From contig CASGAP010000012.1 of assembly GCA_949299515.1 (NCBI GenBank), positions 157,948-221,947 on the forward strand: DNA of 64,000 bases, read 5' to 3'. Origin of the DNA: an uncultured Desulfovibrionaceae bacterium (lineage in GTDB: Bacteria; Desulfobacterota; Desulfovibrionia; Desulfovibrionales; Desulfovibrionaceae). The notes under the pieces were generated by a model. It had not been told where the DNA came from. It made no database searches and saw only the letters and a program-made list of their open reading frames with translations. The translations under genes were made by a program, and so were the position numbers. Shown here one piece after another: positions 37,214 to 45,617 of the stretch; the first letter of the stretch is position 1; each line of letters starts with the position of its first letter.

Positions 37214-37776
37214 TGTGCCATGTTTTCTGCCAAATAATAAATTAACGTACCGTAAGCAGATACCAAATCGGAGTAACTGCCGCCTACGGGCACTTTCTTA
37301 TAAAAACTTGACTGCAGAACTTTCACCCCGTTTTTCTGCAGCGTCCAAAAAGCGTCCAGCTCGAGCGATTCGTTCAGATTACCTTCAAAACGGCTTATAT
37401 CAAGCTGAATGGTATAATCAAAATGAACGCCGAGTTTCAAAGGCACAGCCACAACATTAACGGCGGAAAGCGTATCGGTCAGCGATGTTGCCAGCACGCG
37501 GCTTATGGCTTTATCCAAATTTTCCGCCCAGCGGTGATTTTCGGAAATCTGAATGCGCGAACCTTTTTCCCGCATAACAATCTGCGGACGATTAAGGTAA
37601 GCAGGAATACTGATGGGCATTATGGCAATGACGGGGCCGTTTCCGGAATGCACGCTGTTATCAAACTGTTTTTCGTTTTCCTGCGGCACATCAATTACAT
37701 ACACGCTGCTCGGCAAAGAAATATGACTGCAGGAGCACAAAAAGAGCATACAGCATAACAGTATAATTTTTTTCAT
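37189..37776 (-). CDS. ABC-type transport auxiliary lipoprotein (PqiC/YmbA-like)
   Basis: This 195-residue protein has a lipoprotein signal peptide with lipobox LCSC (Cys16). The remainder fits the ABC-transport auxiliary domain found in PqiC/YmbA: SVYVIDVP, VIAIMPISIPAYLNRPQIVMR and ENHRWAENLDKAISRVLATSL. Such lipoproteins form the outer-membrane-side partner of MCE systems. Its position directly after the MCE gene (no gap) supports this. Confidence 0.9.
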   Translation of the reverse strand: MKKIILLCCMLFLCSCSHISLPSSVYVIDVPQENEKQFDNSVHSGNGPVIAIMPISIPAYLNRPQIVMREKGSRIQISENHRWAENLDKAISRVLATSLTDTLSAVNVVAVPLKLGVHFDYTIQLDISRFEGNLNESLELDAFWTLQKNGVKVLQSSFYKKVPVGGSYSDLVSAYGTLIYYLAENMAQCFYAQIR

Positions 37777-38694
37777 TTATTTAGCCTTTCCAAAAATTAA
37801 CGCATCTGGTTGATTTTCAAGAAGTTTTGCCAAGTAAGAAACGGAATTTGCCGCTTCGTGCAAAGACTGCAGCGTCACAAAAAGCTCCTGCATAAGAGCA
37901 GAATCATCTTGAGTCATTTTGGCGGAATTTCTGGCAAAAAGTCCTGCCTGCTGCAGTATGCCGGGCAATTTTTCATTAAGTTCTTTTGCCAGTGCCGTAT
38001 ATTCTTTTATAGCAGTGTCTGCACTGCTTTGCACGGAACGCATATTTTCCACCACGTCATTTATATTGCTGCGAAGCTCGGGCAATTTCAATTCCGCTAT
38101 CAATGTATTGACATTTTCCAAAAGCAGAAGAAGCTGACTGCTGATTTCGTGCAGGGGCAAATCTTCCACATTGGACAAAATGCTGTCGAACACGTTGGGC
38201 AGTGTGGGAATCTGCAGAAGTCCGTTAAATTTTCTTGTTTCCCGTTCTGTCAGCGGTTCGGGATTATTAACCATGGCAAGTTCCACCACAAGCTGGCCGG
38301 TAATTAAACTTGCGGTTGAAAGTTTTGCCCGCAGCCCTTGATCTATAAGGCTTTGAACATACTCCTCATCGTCCATGAAATGCAAAAAATTATGATTTTC
38401 ATGAACAGAATCCACACCGCTTGCGCTGTCATTAAGTTCAATAATAACAACTGTTTTAAAAACATTTCCCGCAGAATTCGGAACAATGTAAATGGAACGA
38501 ACGCTGCCGATGGGCACCCCCTTAAAAAATACGGGAGAATCAATGGTCAGTCCGCGCAGCGAAGAATCGAAAAACAACGCAAAAGAAACCTGCTGGGACG
38601 AAAAACGGCCATAGCCAAGCATAAAAAAAGCCAAACAAAGCAAGATAATAGAACCGAAAACAAAGGCCCCGATAAATGTTTTATTTTTAAACAC
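37777..38694 (-). CDS. mlaD: MCE-domain substrate-binding protein (MlaD-like)
   Basis: MlaD-type proteins form a hexameric ring that carries phospholipids across the periplasm. The 305 residues begin with one transmembrane anchor (about 8-30, FVFGSIILLCLAFFMLGYG), followed by the MCE domain (about 33-115: GLTIDSPVFFKGVPIGSV). A long helical C-terminal region (about 170-290) resembles the PqiB/YebT-like extended forms. It lies between the ATPase and lipoprotein genes of the same operon. Confidence 0.9.
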   Translation of the reverse strand: MFKNKTFIGAFVFGSIILLCLAFFMLGYGRFSSQQVSFALFFDSSLRGLTIDSPVFFKGVPIGSVRSIYIVPNSAGNVFKTVVIIELNDSASGVDSVHENHNFLHFMDDEEYVQSLIDQGLRAKLSTASLITGQLVVELAMVNNPEPLTERETRKFNGLLQIPTLPNVFDSILSNVEDLPLHEISSQLLLLLENVNTLIAELKLPELRSNINDVVENMRSVQSSADTAIKEYTALAKELNEKLPGILQQAGLFARNSAKMTQDDSALMQELFVTLQSLHEAANSVSYLAKLLENQPDALIFGKAK

Positions 38695-38763
38695 GGCAGT
38701 CTCTTTTCTTTTAACGTTAATGCAATATACACGGAAAACAGCCCGGTGTCGATAGCAAAAACA

Positions 38764-39543
38764 CTATTCTGCTTCCCTTTTTAAAAATTTGCGAACAATT
38801 TCAGGGCCGTTTTTAACCAAATCCCCGGGATTTCCCTGCGCAAGCATGGTTTTTGTTTTGGCATCAAGCCAAATCGCCGTATCCGCCACGGTAAAAATAC
38901 TGGCAAGTTCATGCGTCACTATTAAAACAGTCATGCCGAGACTTTCCCTAAGCTGCAGAATAAGTTCGTCAAGCTTGGCAGAGCTTACGGGGTCAAGACC
39001 TGCTGAGGGTTCGTCCAAAAAAACAAAACGCGGGTCAAGCGCCAAAGCCCTGGCTATGCCGGCCCGTTTGCGCATACCGCCGCTTATTTCCGAAGGATAA
39101 TAGTGTTCAAAACCGCTCAGTCCAACCTGCGCCAATTTATAGCGGGCAAGTTCATAAATCTGCCTGTCATTAAGCCTGGTATACTGTTTCAAAGGAATCG
39201 CGATATTTTCCGCCAGCGTGCGCGATGTCCACAGCGCACCGCCCTGGAACATTACGCCTATGGACTGCAAAATTGCCTGGCGGTTTTCCGCATCCTGCCA
39301 AAAATCCGTTCCGCCATACAAAACTGTACCCTGCAGCGGTTTCAGCAGTCCCATCAACACACGCAGGAGCGAACTTTTTCCGCAGCCGCTGCCGCCCATT
39401 ATCACAAAAATTTCCTTTTCCTTAACGGAAAACGTCAAATCTTTCTGAATAATTTTCGTTCCGTAGCCGACAGTCAAATTGCGCACATCAATAAGCGCTT
39501 TCTGCGGAATAAAGGAATTTTGCGGAATAAGCGGATTTTCCAT
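38764..39543 (-). CDS. mlaF: ABC transporter ATP-binding protein (MlaF-like)
   Basis: This is the ATPase of an MCE-type lipid transporter. The 259 residues hold Walker A GGSGCGKSS, the Q-loop region, signature ISGGMRKRAGIARAL, Walker B FVFLDEPSAGLDP and the switch His in VTHELAS. The SGGMRKR form of the signature is typical of the MlaF group. It follows mlaE by 9 bp. Confidence 0.93.
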   Translation of the reverse strand: MENPLIPQNSFIPQKALIDVRNLTVGYGTKIIQKDLTFSVKEKEIFVIMGGSGCGKSSLLRVLMGLLKPLQGTVLYGGTDFWQDAENRQAILQSIGVMFQGGALWTSRTLAENIAIPLKQYTRLNDRQIYELARYKLAQVGLSGFEHYYPSEISGGMRKRAGIARALALDPRFVFLDEPSAGLDPVSSAKLDELILQLRESLGMTVLIVTHELASIFTVADTAIWLDAKTKTMLAQGNPGDLVKNGPEIVRKFLKREAE

Positions 39544-39552
39544 ACAGCCGTC

Positions 39553-40767
39553 CTATAAATTGAATCCGCTGAGGATAATGGTTAAAATTGAAGTGGAAAC
39601 AATAATGCCGATAATGGAATGCACTACGGCAAGCGTTGTCGCCCTGCCCACGGCTTCGGCATCGCGGCCGCTGACAATTCCTTGATAACAGCCGGACATG
39701 GCAATTAAAATGCCGAAAATAAACGAATGAAAGAGCCCGATAAAAATATGCTGCATGGTCGTAAAGGCCTGCACATTCTCCAAAAAAGCGTAAAAAGATA
39801 TGTCCCAGCCCCAAAAAATTACCGCAAAACCGCCTAATATCCCCATAAAATCCGCATAAACGGTTAAAAACGGCATCATCAGGGATAGGGCAAGAAAACG
39901 CGGAAGCACCAAAAATTCCACGGGATTTATCCCGAACGTTTCCAGAGCATCCACTTCTTCATTCACCTGCATACTGCCGATGGTAGCGGCATAGCTGGCA
40001 CCGATGCGGCCGGCAATGACTATTCCCGTCAAAACAGGACTCATAACGCGCACCATGGAAACGGTTACCAAAGAAGAAACATACACTTCAGCCCCGATTA
40101 CCTGCAGCTGAATGGCGCTTACAAAAGCCAAAATCAAACCGAGCAAAATGCTGACAAGCGAAATAATAGGCAGCGAAGCGGCTCCGGCATTATACATTTC
40201 CTGCCAAACGTCCTTGGCGCTTACGGAAGCCTTGCCGGCAAAAAATTTCAGCAAAGACGCGGTAATTTCCCCGGCAAAATTCATCGAAGCATGAACTTGC
40301 CCGAATTTTGCGCAGAAAAAATCCCCAAACAAATAAAACGGATTTCTGCTGGGTTCAATACTGGAAAGCGGATCATTGTAATTTACTTCCAGAAGTTTCC
40401 GCATTTGCGGCAAAAGCGCAGAAACATCTACCGGCACATTTTTTTTGTCAGCCTCATCACAAACAACGCAAAAGAACGACAGCAGCAAAGACCCCCAGGC
40501 ATATTCACGGTCTTTTTGCGTATCCTGCACAACAGAATTTCCGACCGCAGCCACAGACTGTACGGCTGCCGCCGTATTTTCTTCCGTTTCGGCATAAAAC
40601 AGCAAAACAGCCTTAAGGTTTTCCCTGCGTATGGCCTGAATAATTTCCTGCTGTTTTTGGGCCAGCATTTTTTGATCGGCACGGGTTATTTTCGGCAGTG
40701 TCCAGTTTCCGTACGCCGCTATCCGCAGCATACCGTCCTGCAGTTCATAGATTAAACGGACACTCAT
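39553..40767 (-). CDS. mlaE: MlaE-type permease with N-terminal STAS-like domain
   Basis: The 404 residues comprise an N-terminal soluble STAS-like domain (about 1-130) and a C-terminal MlaE permease (about 150-404) with five or six membrane helices. Family motifs include AGRIGASYAATIGSMQVNEEVDALETFGINPVEFLVLPR and GCYQGIVSGRDAEAVGRATT. STAS-fused permeases are known in this family and place the regulatory domain in the same chain rather than in a separate MlaB. It is followed by mlaF. Confidence 0.92.
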   Translation of the reverse strand: MSVRLIYELQDGMLRIAAYGNWTLPKITRADQKMLAQKQQEIIQAIRRENLKAVLLFYAETEENTAAAVQSVAAVGNSVVQDTQKDREYAWGSLLLSFFCVVCDEADKKNVPVDVSALLPQMRKLLEVNYNDPLSSIEPSRNPFYLFGDFFCAKFGQVHASMNFAGEITASLLKFFAGKASVSAKDVWQEMYNAGAASLPIISLVSILLGLILAFVSAIQLQVIGAEVYVSSLVTVSMVRVMSPVLTGIVIAGRIGASYAATIGSMQVNEEVDALETFGINPVEFLVLPRFLALSLMMPFLTVYADFMGILGGFAVIFWGWDISFYAFLENVQAFTTMQHIFIGLFHSFIFGILIAMSGCYQGIVSGRDAEAVGRATTLAVVHSIIGIIVSTSILTIILSGFNL

Positions 40768-40783
40768 ACAAACAGCCGTTCCG

Positions 40784-41278
40784 TTATTTTACCGCGTGCG
40801 TGCGGGCTATTTTGTCTGCCAGAGCCGTAGTGGAAAATCCCTGAATAAGCGGCAGGGAATGCACGCTTCCGCCGTTTTGCTCCACAATTTGACGGCCGAC
40901 AATGGCATCAAGGTTCCAGTCACCGCCTTTGACAAGGACATCGGGAACCAAGGCTTCAATAAGTTTTATAGGTGTTTCTTCCGCAAAAGGAACCACCATA
41001 TCGACACTTTCCAAATGGGCAAGCACAAAAGCGCGCGCCTCATAGGGATTAAAGGGACGGTCGTCCCCTTTGCCCTGATTTCTGACAGATTCATCGCTGT
41101 TCAGCCCAAGCACGAGAACATCGCCGAGCGCCTTGGCCCGCTGCAGCAAATCCACATGGCCCGGATGAAGAATATCAAAACAGCCGTTGGTAAAAACAAT
41201 TTTTTTGCCTTGACCTTTCAGCAAAGCAATGCGTTTTTTTGCTGTTTCGGCATCGCACATTTTAGGATGAACAAGCAT
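40784..41278 (-). CDS. rfaE2: D-glycero-beta-D-manno-heptose 1-phosphate adenylyltransferase
   Basis: The enzyme activates heptose 1-phosphate to ADP-heptose for the LPS inner core. The 164 residues (ATG at 41278, with AAAGG upstream) have the nucleotidyltransferase motifs TNGCFDILHPGHV, and LVLGLNSDESVR, and end with the ISTT-like motif FSTTALADKI. It corresponds to the C-terminal half of HldE, present here as a separate protein. It is followed by mlaE and starts 10 bp after trpS. Confidence 0.93.
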   Translation of the reverse strand: MLVHPKMCDAETAKKRIALLKGQGKKIVFTNGCFDILHPGHVDLLQRAKALGDVLVLGLNSDESVRNQGKGDDRPFNPYEARAFVLAHLESVDMVVPFAEETPIKLIEALVPDVLVKGGDWNLDAIVGRQIVEQNGGSVHSLPLIQGFSTTALADKIARTHAVK

Positions 41279-41288
41279 AAACACCTTT

Positions 41289-42305
41289 CTAAACAAGTTT
41301 CATATGTTCGCGAACTATAAGCATGGTTTCTTCGGCACATTTACGGGCATTGGCATTGCCTGCCGCCAGAACTTCCTGAATATAGCTTTTTGAAATTGCC
41401 GCCCGTCTTTCATGAATGGGCGCCAAAAAGGCCTCAAGTCCCTGCATGAAGATTTTTTTGCAGTCCACGCAGCCAAGAGTTGCGTTTTTGCAGCCTTCGC
41501 GTATTTCTTGCTGTTTTTCGCCGTCCGTAAGCAATACATGATACGGAAACAGATTGCAGACATCAGGATTGCCCGGATCGCTCTTACGAAGACGCGCAGG
41601 GTCGGTAAACATGGATTTTACTTTAGGCGCAATGATTTCCATAGTGTCACTGAGGAAAATGCCGTTGCCGTAGCTTTTGCTCATTTTTCTGCCGTCAAGA
41701 CCGGGACATTTGGCAGCGGGAGTCAGCTTAGCCTGCGGTTCGGGGAACGTATCGCCGTAAAGATAATTGAAGCGCCGCGCAATTTCACGGGTAAGCTCCA
41801 TATGCGGCAGCTGATCCTGTCCCACGGGCACCCAGCTCGGTCTGTAAATCAAAATATCGGAAGCCATAAGCACGGGATAGCCCAAAAAGCCGTAGTTGCC
41901 CAAATCCTTAGTGGTAATTTCCTGCTGCTGTTCTTTATAGGTAGGATTTCTTTCCAGCCAGCTGTTTGGAGTAATCATGGAAAGCAGCAAATGCAGTTCG
42001 GCATGCTGTTTTACCTGTGACTGACGGAAAATCGTGCATTTTTCGGGGTCAAGACCGACGCTCAGCCAGTCAAGAACCATTTCGTCGACAAATTCGTTGA
42101 TGCGTGACGTATCGGCGTAATCACTGGTCAGCGCGTGCCAATCCGCAACAAAAAAGAAAGCCTTGTTGTCATACTGCATATCCACAAAATTTTTCAGCGC
42201 ACCGAAATAATGGCCGATATGCAGCGGCCCTGTGGGACGCATTCCGGAAACCGTGCAGGAGCCTTGAATTTTTTCAGATTGGGCCTGACAGGACTGTTCA
42301 CTCAT
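41289..42305 (-). CDS. trpS: tryptophan-tRNA ligase
   Basis: TrpS charges tRNA-Trp. The 338-residue class I synthetase has the HIGH motif in PLHIGHYFG and KMSKS in GRKMSKSYGN. Residues PVGQDQLPHMELTREIARRFN are typical of TrpS. An AGGAG site precedes the ATG. The first 18 residues form a polar, Gln/Ser-rich extension. It starts 9 bp after the protease gene. Confidence 0.96.
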   Translation of the reverse strand: MSEQSCQAQSEKIQGSCTVSGMRPTGPLHIGHYFGALKNFVDMQYDNKAFFFVADWHALTSDYADTSRINEFVDEMVLDWLSVGLDPEKCTIFRQSQVKQHAELHLLLSMITPNSWLERNPTYKEQQQEITTKDLGNYGFLGYPVLMASDILIYRPSWVPVGQDQLPHMELTREIARRFNYLYGDTFPEPQAKLTPAAKCPGLDGRKMSKSYGNGIFLSDTMEIIAPKVKSMFTDPARLRKSDPGNPDVCNLFPYHVLLTDGEKQQEIREGCKNATLGCVDCKKIFMQGLEAFLAPIHERRAAISKSYIQEVLAAGNANARKCAEETMLIVREHMKLV

Positions 42306-42314
42306 GGGTATCTC

Positions 42315-42989
42315 CTAATTTAAACCAAATATAGTTAAAATAAACAGCGTGGTAAGTTTTATAAACGGCATAATGATATAATTGAACAAACCGGTAAAAA
42401 TAAGCAGCATAAGGATAACCATGCCGTACCGTTCCAGCCCGGCATATTTGTATGCGGCGCCTGCCGGCAGTATGCCCATAACCAGCTTGCTGCCGTCAAG
42501 AGGGGGAATAGGCATAAGGTTCAGCCACATAAGGCCCACATTGGCCCAAATGCCCACGGAACACATATTCACCAAAAATTCCAGCGAAGAACCGAGAGAA
42601 TTTAAAACGGAAACCGGCAGCATAAGCAGCACGCGCAGCAGCAAAGCAAAGAAAACCGCCAGAAAAAAATTCGCCATGGGGCCTGCTGCCGACACCAGCA
42701 TAATATCCGTACGGATATTTTTAAAATATCTGGGATTTATCGGCACCGGCTTTGCCCAGCCGAACACAAAGGGACTGAACAGCGCGGTAAAAATGAACAC
42801 AATAAGCCCCATAGGGTCAATATGCGGCACAGGGTTAAGCGTTATTCTGCCGAACATCATTGCAGTAGGGTCGCCGCGCCTGTACGCCATATACCCGTGA
42901 GCCACTTCATGCAGGATAATGCCGAGCAGCACGGGAATAAAAGAAAACGAAAGCTTCTGCAAAGCCAAAGACAAGTCTAATGTATTCAT
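42315..42989 (-). CDS. site-2 protease family (M50) membrane metalloprotease
   Basis: This 224-residue membrane protein has the zinc motif HEVAH within a transmembrane helix, and the third ligand region NLMPIPPLDGSKLV. It has about six membrane segments. The family cleaves proteins inside the membrane; members of this short group without a PDZ domain have no firmly known substrate. It is the first gene of the trpS-rfaE2-mla run. Confidence 0.9.
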   Translation of the reverse strand: MNTLDLSLALQKLSFSFIPVLLGIILHEVAHGYMAYRRGDPTAMMFGRITLNPVPHIDPMGLIVFIFTALFSPFVFGWAKPVPINPRYFKNIRTDIMLVSAAGPMANFFLAVFFALLLRVLLMLPVSVLNSLGSSLEFLVNMCSVGIWANVGLMWLNLMPIPPLDGSKLVMGILPAGAAYKYAGLERYGMVILMLLIFTGLFNYIIMPFIKLTTLFILTIFGLN

Positions 42990-43040
42990 AAGGGGAAATT
43001 ATACGTTAAAACCCAAAAGACCACAAGAAAAAAGCAGACA

Positions 43041-43065
43041 AAAAAAGAGGGAAAAATCCCTCTTT
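43041..43065 (-). terminator. Rho-independent terminator of the FlgO-type operon
   Basis: The stem AAAGAGGGA/TCCCTCTTT (43044-43052 with 43057-43065) has a T run on the minus strand, 35 bp after the stop codon. Confidence 0.75.
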
Positions 43066-43099
43066 GCCCCTCCTCCTTGCGGTTTCCCGCAAAAAAGAC

Positions 43100-43723
43100 C
43101 TATAATTTTGTACGCACGCTGGGAGCAAGCGGCAGCTCCCGTTCGGGGTCTTCGTCCAAAAGCGGATACATTTCCGCATACACAGGAACGGTGCCGTTTC
43201 CGGACGCAATCACTTCGTGGGAACCTGCGTGCAACAGCCTGCAGTTGTATCGGACGGATTTTTCGGTTACCGTATACGTTCCTGCCAAAATAAGCTCGGC
43301 ATTAACGGGAAGATTCAGCAGTTCGTCCTTATGCCGGGATAAAAGAAACTCGCCTTTTTTCGGCGTTATTTCGATGTGTTTTCCGCGCCGTATTTCCGCA
43401 ACGCGATACCCTTTTGTTTTCAGTTCGTTGGCCAGTTCTTCCGCCACCTGACGCGCCAAAGCATTGCTTTTGTCAAAATCGTTCAGATTAACAGGAACCG
43501 TAATCACAATGCGCAAATCCTTGCGGGAATACTGTTCCCCCAAAAGAACAAGCAGCTGCCTGTCCATGCTCTGCACAATATTCTGCGCACAGGCAGGCAC
43601 ATAGCCGGTGCCCAAAAGCGTAGAAAGGGCCGTGCGCACGGAAGATCCGAAATCATTGGCCGCAGCCGTAAAAGGAATAAGCATTGCCAGCATAAGCAGC
43701 GTAATTATTACAAACCTTTTCAT
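43100..43723 (-). CDS. FlgO-domain envelope protein
   Basis: This 207-residue secreted protein (signal peptide to about residue 21, AAA-NDF) contains a FlgO-like domain: IVQSMDRQLLVLL, LRIVITVPVNLNDFDKSNALARQVAEELANELKTKGYRVAEIRRG, and AELILAGTYTVTEKSVRYNCRLLHA. In vibrios FlgO is an outer-membrane protein needed for flagellar stability. It is the last of three genes for small envelope proteins. A GTG at 43729 is an alternative start. Confidence 0.85.
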   Translation of the reverse strand: MKRFVIITLLMLAMLIPFTAAANDFGSSVRTALSTLLGTGYVPACAQNIVQSMDRQLLVLLGEQYSRKDLRIVITVPVNLNDFDKSNALARQVAEELANELKTKGYRVAEIRRGKHIEITPKKGEFLLSRHKDELLNLPVNAELILAGTYTVTEKSVRYNCRLLHAGSHEVIASGNGTVPVYAEMYPLLDEDPERELPLAPSVRTKL

Positions 43724-43734
43724 AACCACCCCGA

Positions 43735-43983
43735 TCAGCGCACAGCCTGAATTGTGCGTTCCAAAGCTTCCATTTCGCTTTTCAGGCGCAGGATAACCGC
43801 TTGCGTTCTGGCAGAAGACAACGCAACGGAATAATAATGATAGGCAAGCTCATAACGCTGCGCATTTCTGTTTTCGACGGCAATGCGCCAGTTATCAATG
43901 GTAAACGGAGATTCGTCGGCATATGTCTGCCGCGCCGAACAGGCCATAAGCAAAAAACATACGAGAACAAGCAGCTTTTTCAT
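43735..43983 (-). CDS. small lipoprotein
   Basis: This 82-residue protein has a lipoprotein signal peptide with lipobox LMAC, followed by a helical region rich in Arg, Tyr and Ala (RYELAYHYYSVALSSARTQAV) that resembles a single TPR-like hairpin. The start at 43983 has a GGTGA site, which overlaps the upstream stop codon. It lies between two FlgO-domain genes and is likely a partner lipoprotein. Confidence 0.8.
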   Translation of the reverse strand: MKKLLVLVCFLLMACSARQTYADESPFTIDNWRIAVENRNAQRYELAYHYYSVALSSARTQAVILRLKSEMEALERTIQAVR

Positions 43984-43984
43984 A

Positions 43985-44728
43985 TCATTCACCGGACACT
44001 ATGGTTATCGGAGCGCTCGGAAGCACGGGCGGAAGCGGTTTTGGCTTTACTCTTGTCATTCTGCCCACAAGCGGCGTAACGGGAATAATTGTCTGCGCCG
44101 TGCGCAGAACCATGCCGTCCGTACCGCGGATAAGCCGAACATTGATAAAAAGATATTCTTCATCCCGATAAAACGTGCCCGTAACCAAGGCAGCGTTTTT
44201 TCGGAGCACGGAAGTTTTATACGTATTATCGCTTATGCCGAAAGCATGACCGTTTTCGTTGACGATTAAGTCTCTGGCACTGAAATCGCGCACGGCAAAA
44301 CCGCGCTGATTAAATTCATACATAAAAGCCTGACGCAGATACTGACCGAAATCCGTTTCCGCACGCAGATTATCCTGAGGCGTAAACGTAGTAATATAAG
44401 CAACCATGCCCTTAATATTTTCGGGATACCAGGTTTCCAAAAGCTGGGAAGTCAGCTCGCGCGCTTTCAGCCTAAGTTCCTGAGCGTCCAGATATGCTTC
44501 TTCGGGACTTTGCTTTTTGCGGATTTTTATTTTTGCGGTATCGGTATTGGCGATATTCGGCACCAAAATCATTTCTTTTTCGCCAAACGAATATTTGCCG
44601 TAATCGCCGACTATAAGCGGTTCTTCTTCCTGAACGGGCTGCTGCGCAAAGGCCTGCGGACACAAAACAGCGCCGGATATATAGATACTGACAGCCCAAA
44701 AACTTACAGCTGCAATTTTTTTAAACAT
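43985..44728 (-). CDS. FlgO-domain envelope protein (larger paralogue)
   Basis: This 247-residue secreted protein (signal peptide to about residue 28, AFA-QQP) has a C-terminal FlgO-like domain (TDFGQYLRQAFMYEFNQRGFAVRDFSARD, VTGTFYRDEEYLFINVRLIRGTDGMVL). I chose the ATG at 44728, with GGAG 6 bp upstream, over the ATG at 44749. It is first in the three-gene operon. The C-terminal Pro-rich tail (KPKPLPPVLPSAPI) is unusual. Confidence 0.85.
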   Translation of the reverse strand: MFKKIAAVSFWAVSIYISGAVLCPQAFAQQPVQEEEPLIVGDYGKYSFGEKEMILVPNIANTDTAKIKIRKKQSPEEAYLDAQELRLKARELTSQLLETWYPENIKGMVAYITTFTPQDNLRAETDFGQYLRQAFMYEFNQRGFAVRDFSARDLIVNENGHAFGISDNTYKTSVLRKNAALVTGTFYRDEEYLFINVRLIRGTDGMVLRTAQTIIPVTPLVGRMTRVKPKPLPPVLPSAPITIVSGE

Positions 44729-44814
44729 AAAAACTCCGAAAAGGTTCATATTTTCTTTATGAAAACTACCTATCTTATCGGAGTTTTTTTTTAAAAGTTT
44801 AGGTGTATTTCTGA

Positions 44815-44909
44815 ATTATTTTCCGGGGAAAATAATTGCGCTGCTGTCCATTTACGTAAAGTTCGCAAGCTCACTGACGCAAACGGCTTGTCGGCCTTTG
44901 GGCGGCCAA
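44815..44909 (+). repeat. dispersed structured repeat, copy 3 (proximal half only)
   Basis: It matches the first about 95 bp of copies 1 and 2, including AAATAATTGCG, GTTCGCAAGCTCACTGACGCAAA and CTTTGGG; the distal half is missing or diverged. It lies on the plus strand, between the minus-strand siroheme decarboxylase and FlgO operon, so it is antisense to both. The rest of this gap (44910-45031) is AT-rich with no recognised signal. Confidence 0.7.
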
Positions 44910-45031
44910 AATTTTTCTCAATTATAATAAACTGTTTTTCCGGATTGCTTTATACCAGACATAATCAATTCAGAAATATTTTTTAAATTATCAAATAAGG
45001 TTTTATAGTTATATGTCGTTAATACCGCCGC

Positions 45032-45496
45032 CTATTCGTCCTGCATGGCAAAATCCACACGGATTTTAAAAAGCTTGGTCGCGGGCAGATTTAAAATTTC
45101 TATGCCCGTTTCTTCCGTAATGTCTGCAAGCGTTTGGCACACACTGTCCCAAGAAGGACCGATAAGCGTAAACCATACATTATACGCATGATTGCGCAGA
45201 TAATTATGCGTAACACCTTTTTGGGCGTTTACCGTGTCAATAAACATCTCAAGCTTATCCTGCGGTACTTTGGCTGCGCAAAGCGTTGACCTGAAGCCAA
45301 GCTTTTTGGACTGAAAATTAGCGCCCAAACGCCGTATTATCCCCTGTTTCTTAAGATTAAGAACCTTTTCCAAAGCTTCCTGTTCGCTTATGCCGACTTC
45401 GTCGCCGATAACTTTATACGGCCTCGGGGACAGAGGAAAATTTGTCTGTATGATATCCAAAATTTTTTTATCCGTATTATCCAATTGATAACTCAT
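45032..45496 (-). CDS. siroheme decarboxylase subunit (AhbA/AhbB family)
   Basis: AhbAB decarboxylates siroheme to didecarboxysiroheme in the alternative heme pathway of sulfate reducers. The 154-residue Lrp/AsnC-like protein has an N-terminal winged helix (LDNTDKKILDIIQTNFPL) and the RRLGANFQSKKLGF, GVTHNYLRNHAYNVWFTLIGPS motif with the conserved histidines. I cannot tell AhbA from AhbB with confidence. It is divergent from icd, with a dyad in the shared region. The partner subunit is not in the window. Confidence 0.88.
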   Translation of the reverse strand: MSYQLDNTDKKILDIIQTNFPLSPRPYKVIGDEVGISEQEALEKVLNLKKQGIIRRLGANFQSKKLGFRSTLCAAKVPQDKLEMFIDTVNAQKGVTHNYLRNHAYNVWFTLIGPSWDSVCQTLADITEETGIEILNLPATKLFKIRVDFAMQDE

Positions 45497-45541
45497 AACA
45501 GCTCACTTTTTTGTTTTTTTCACGTTATCCATTTTCCTTTC

Positions 45542-45557
45542 TTTTGACAAGTCAAAA
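45542..45557. promoter_or_regulatory. inverted repeat between siroheme decarboxylase and icd
   Basis: TTTTGAC-AA-GTCAAAA has perfect 7-bp arms. It lies upstream of the predicted icd promoter and about 45 bp from the decarboxylase start codon, so it could regulate either divergent gene. The cognate regulator is unknown. Confidence 0.4.
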
Positions 45558-45563
45558 AAATGC

Positions 45564-45592
45564 TTGCGTCCGATTTTGTTTTGCAAGATACT
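45564..45592 (+). promoter_or_regulatory. predicted sigma-70-type promoter of icd
   Basis: TTGCGT (45564-45569) and GATACT (45587-45592) are 17 bp apart, about 25 bp before the start codon. Confidence 0.5.
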
Positions 45593-45617
45593 AAGCCGTC
45601 ATTCAGGGAGGTGCACC

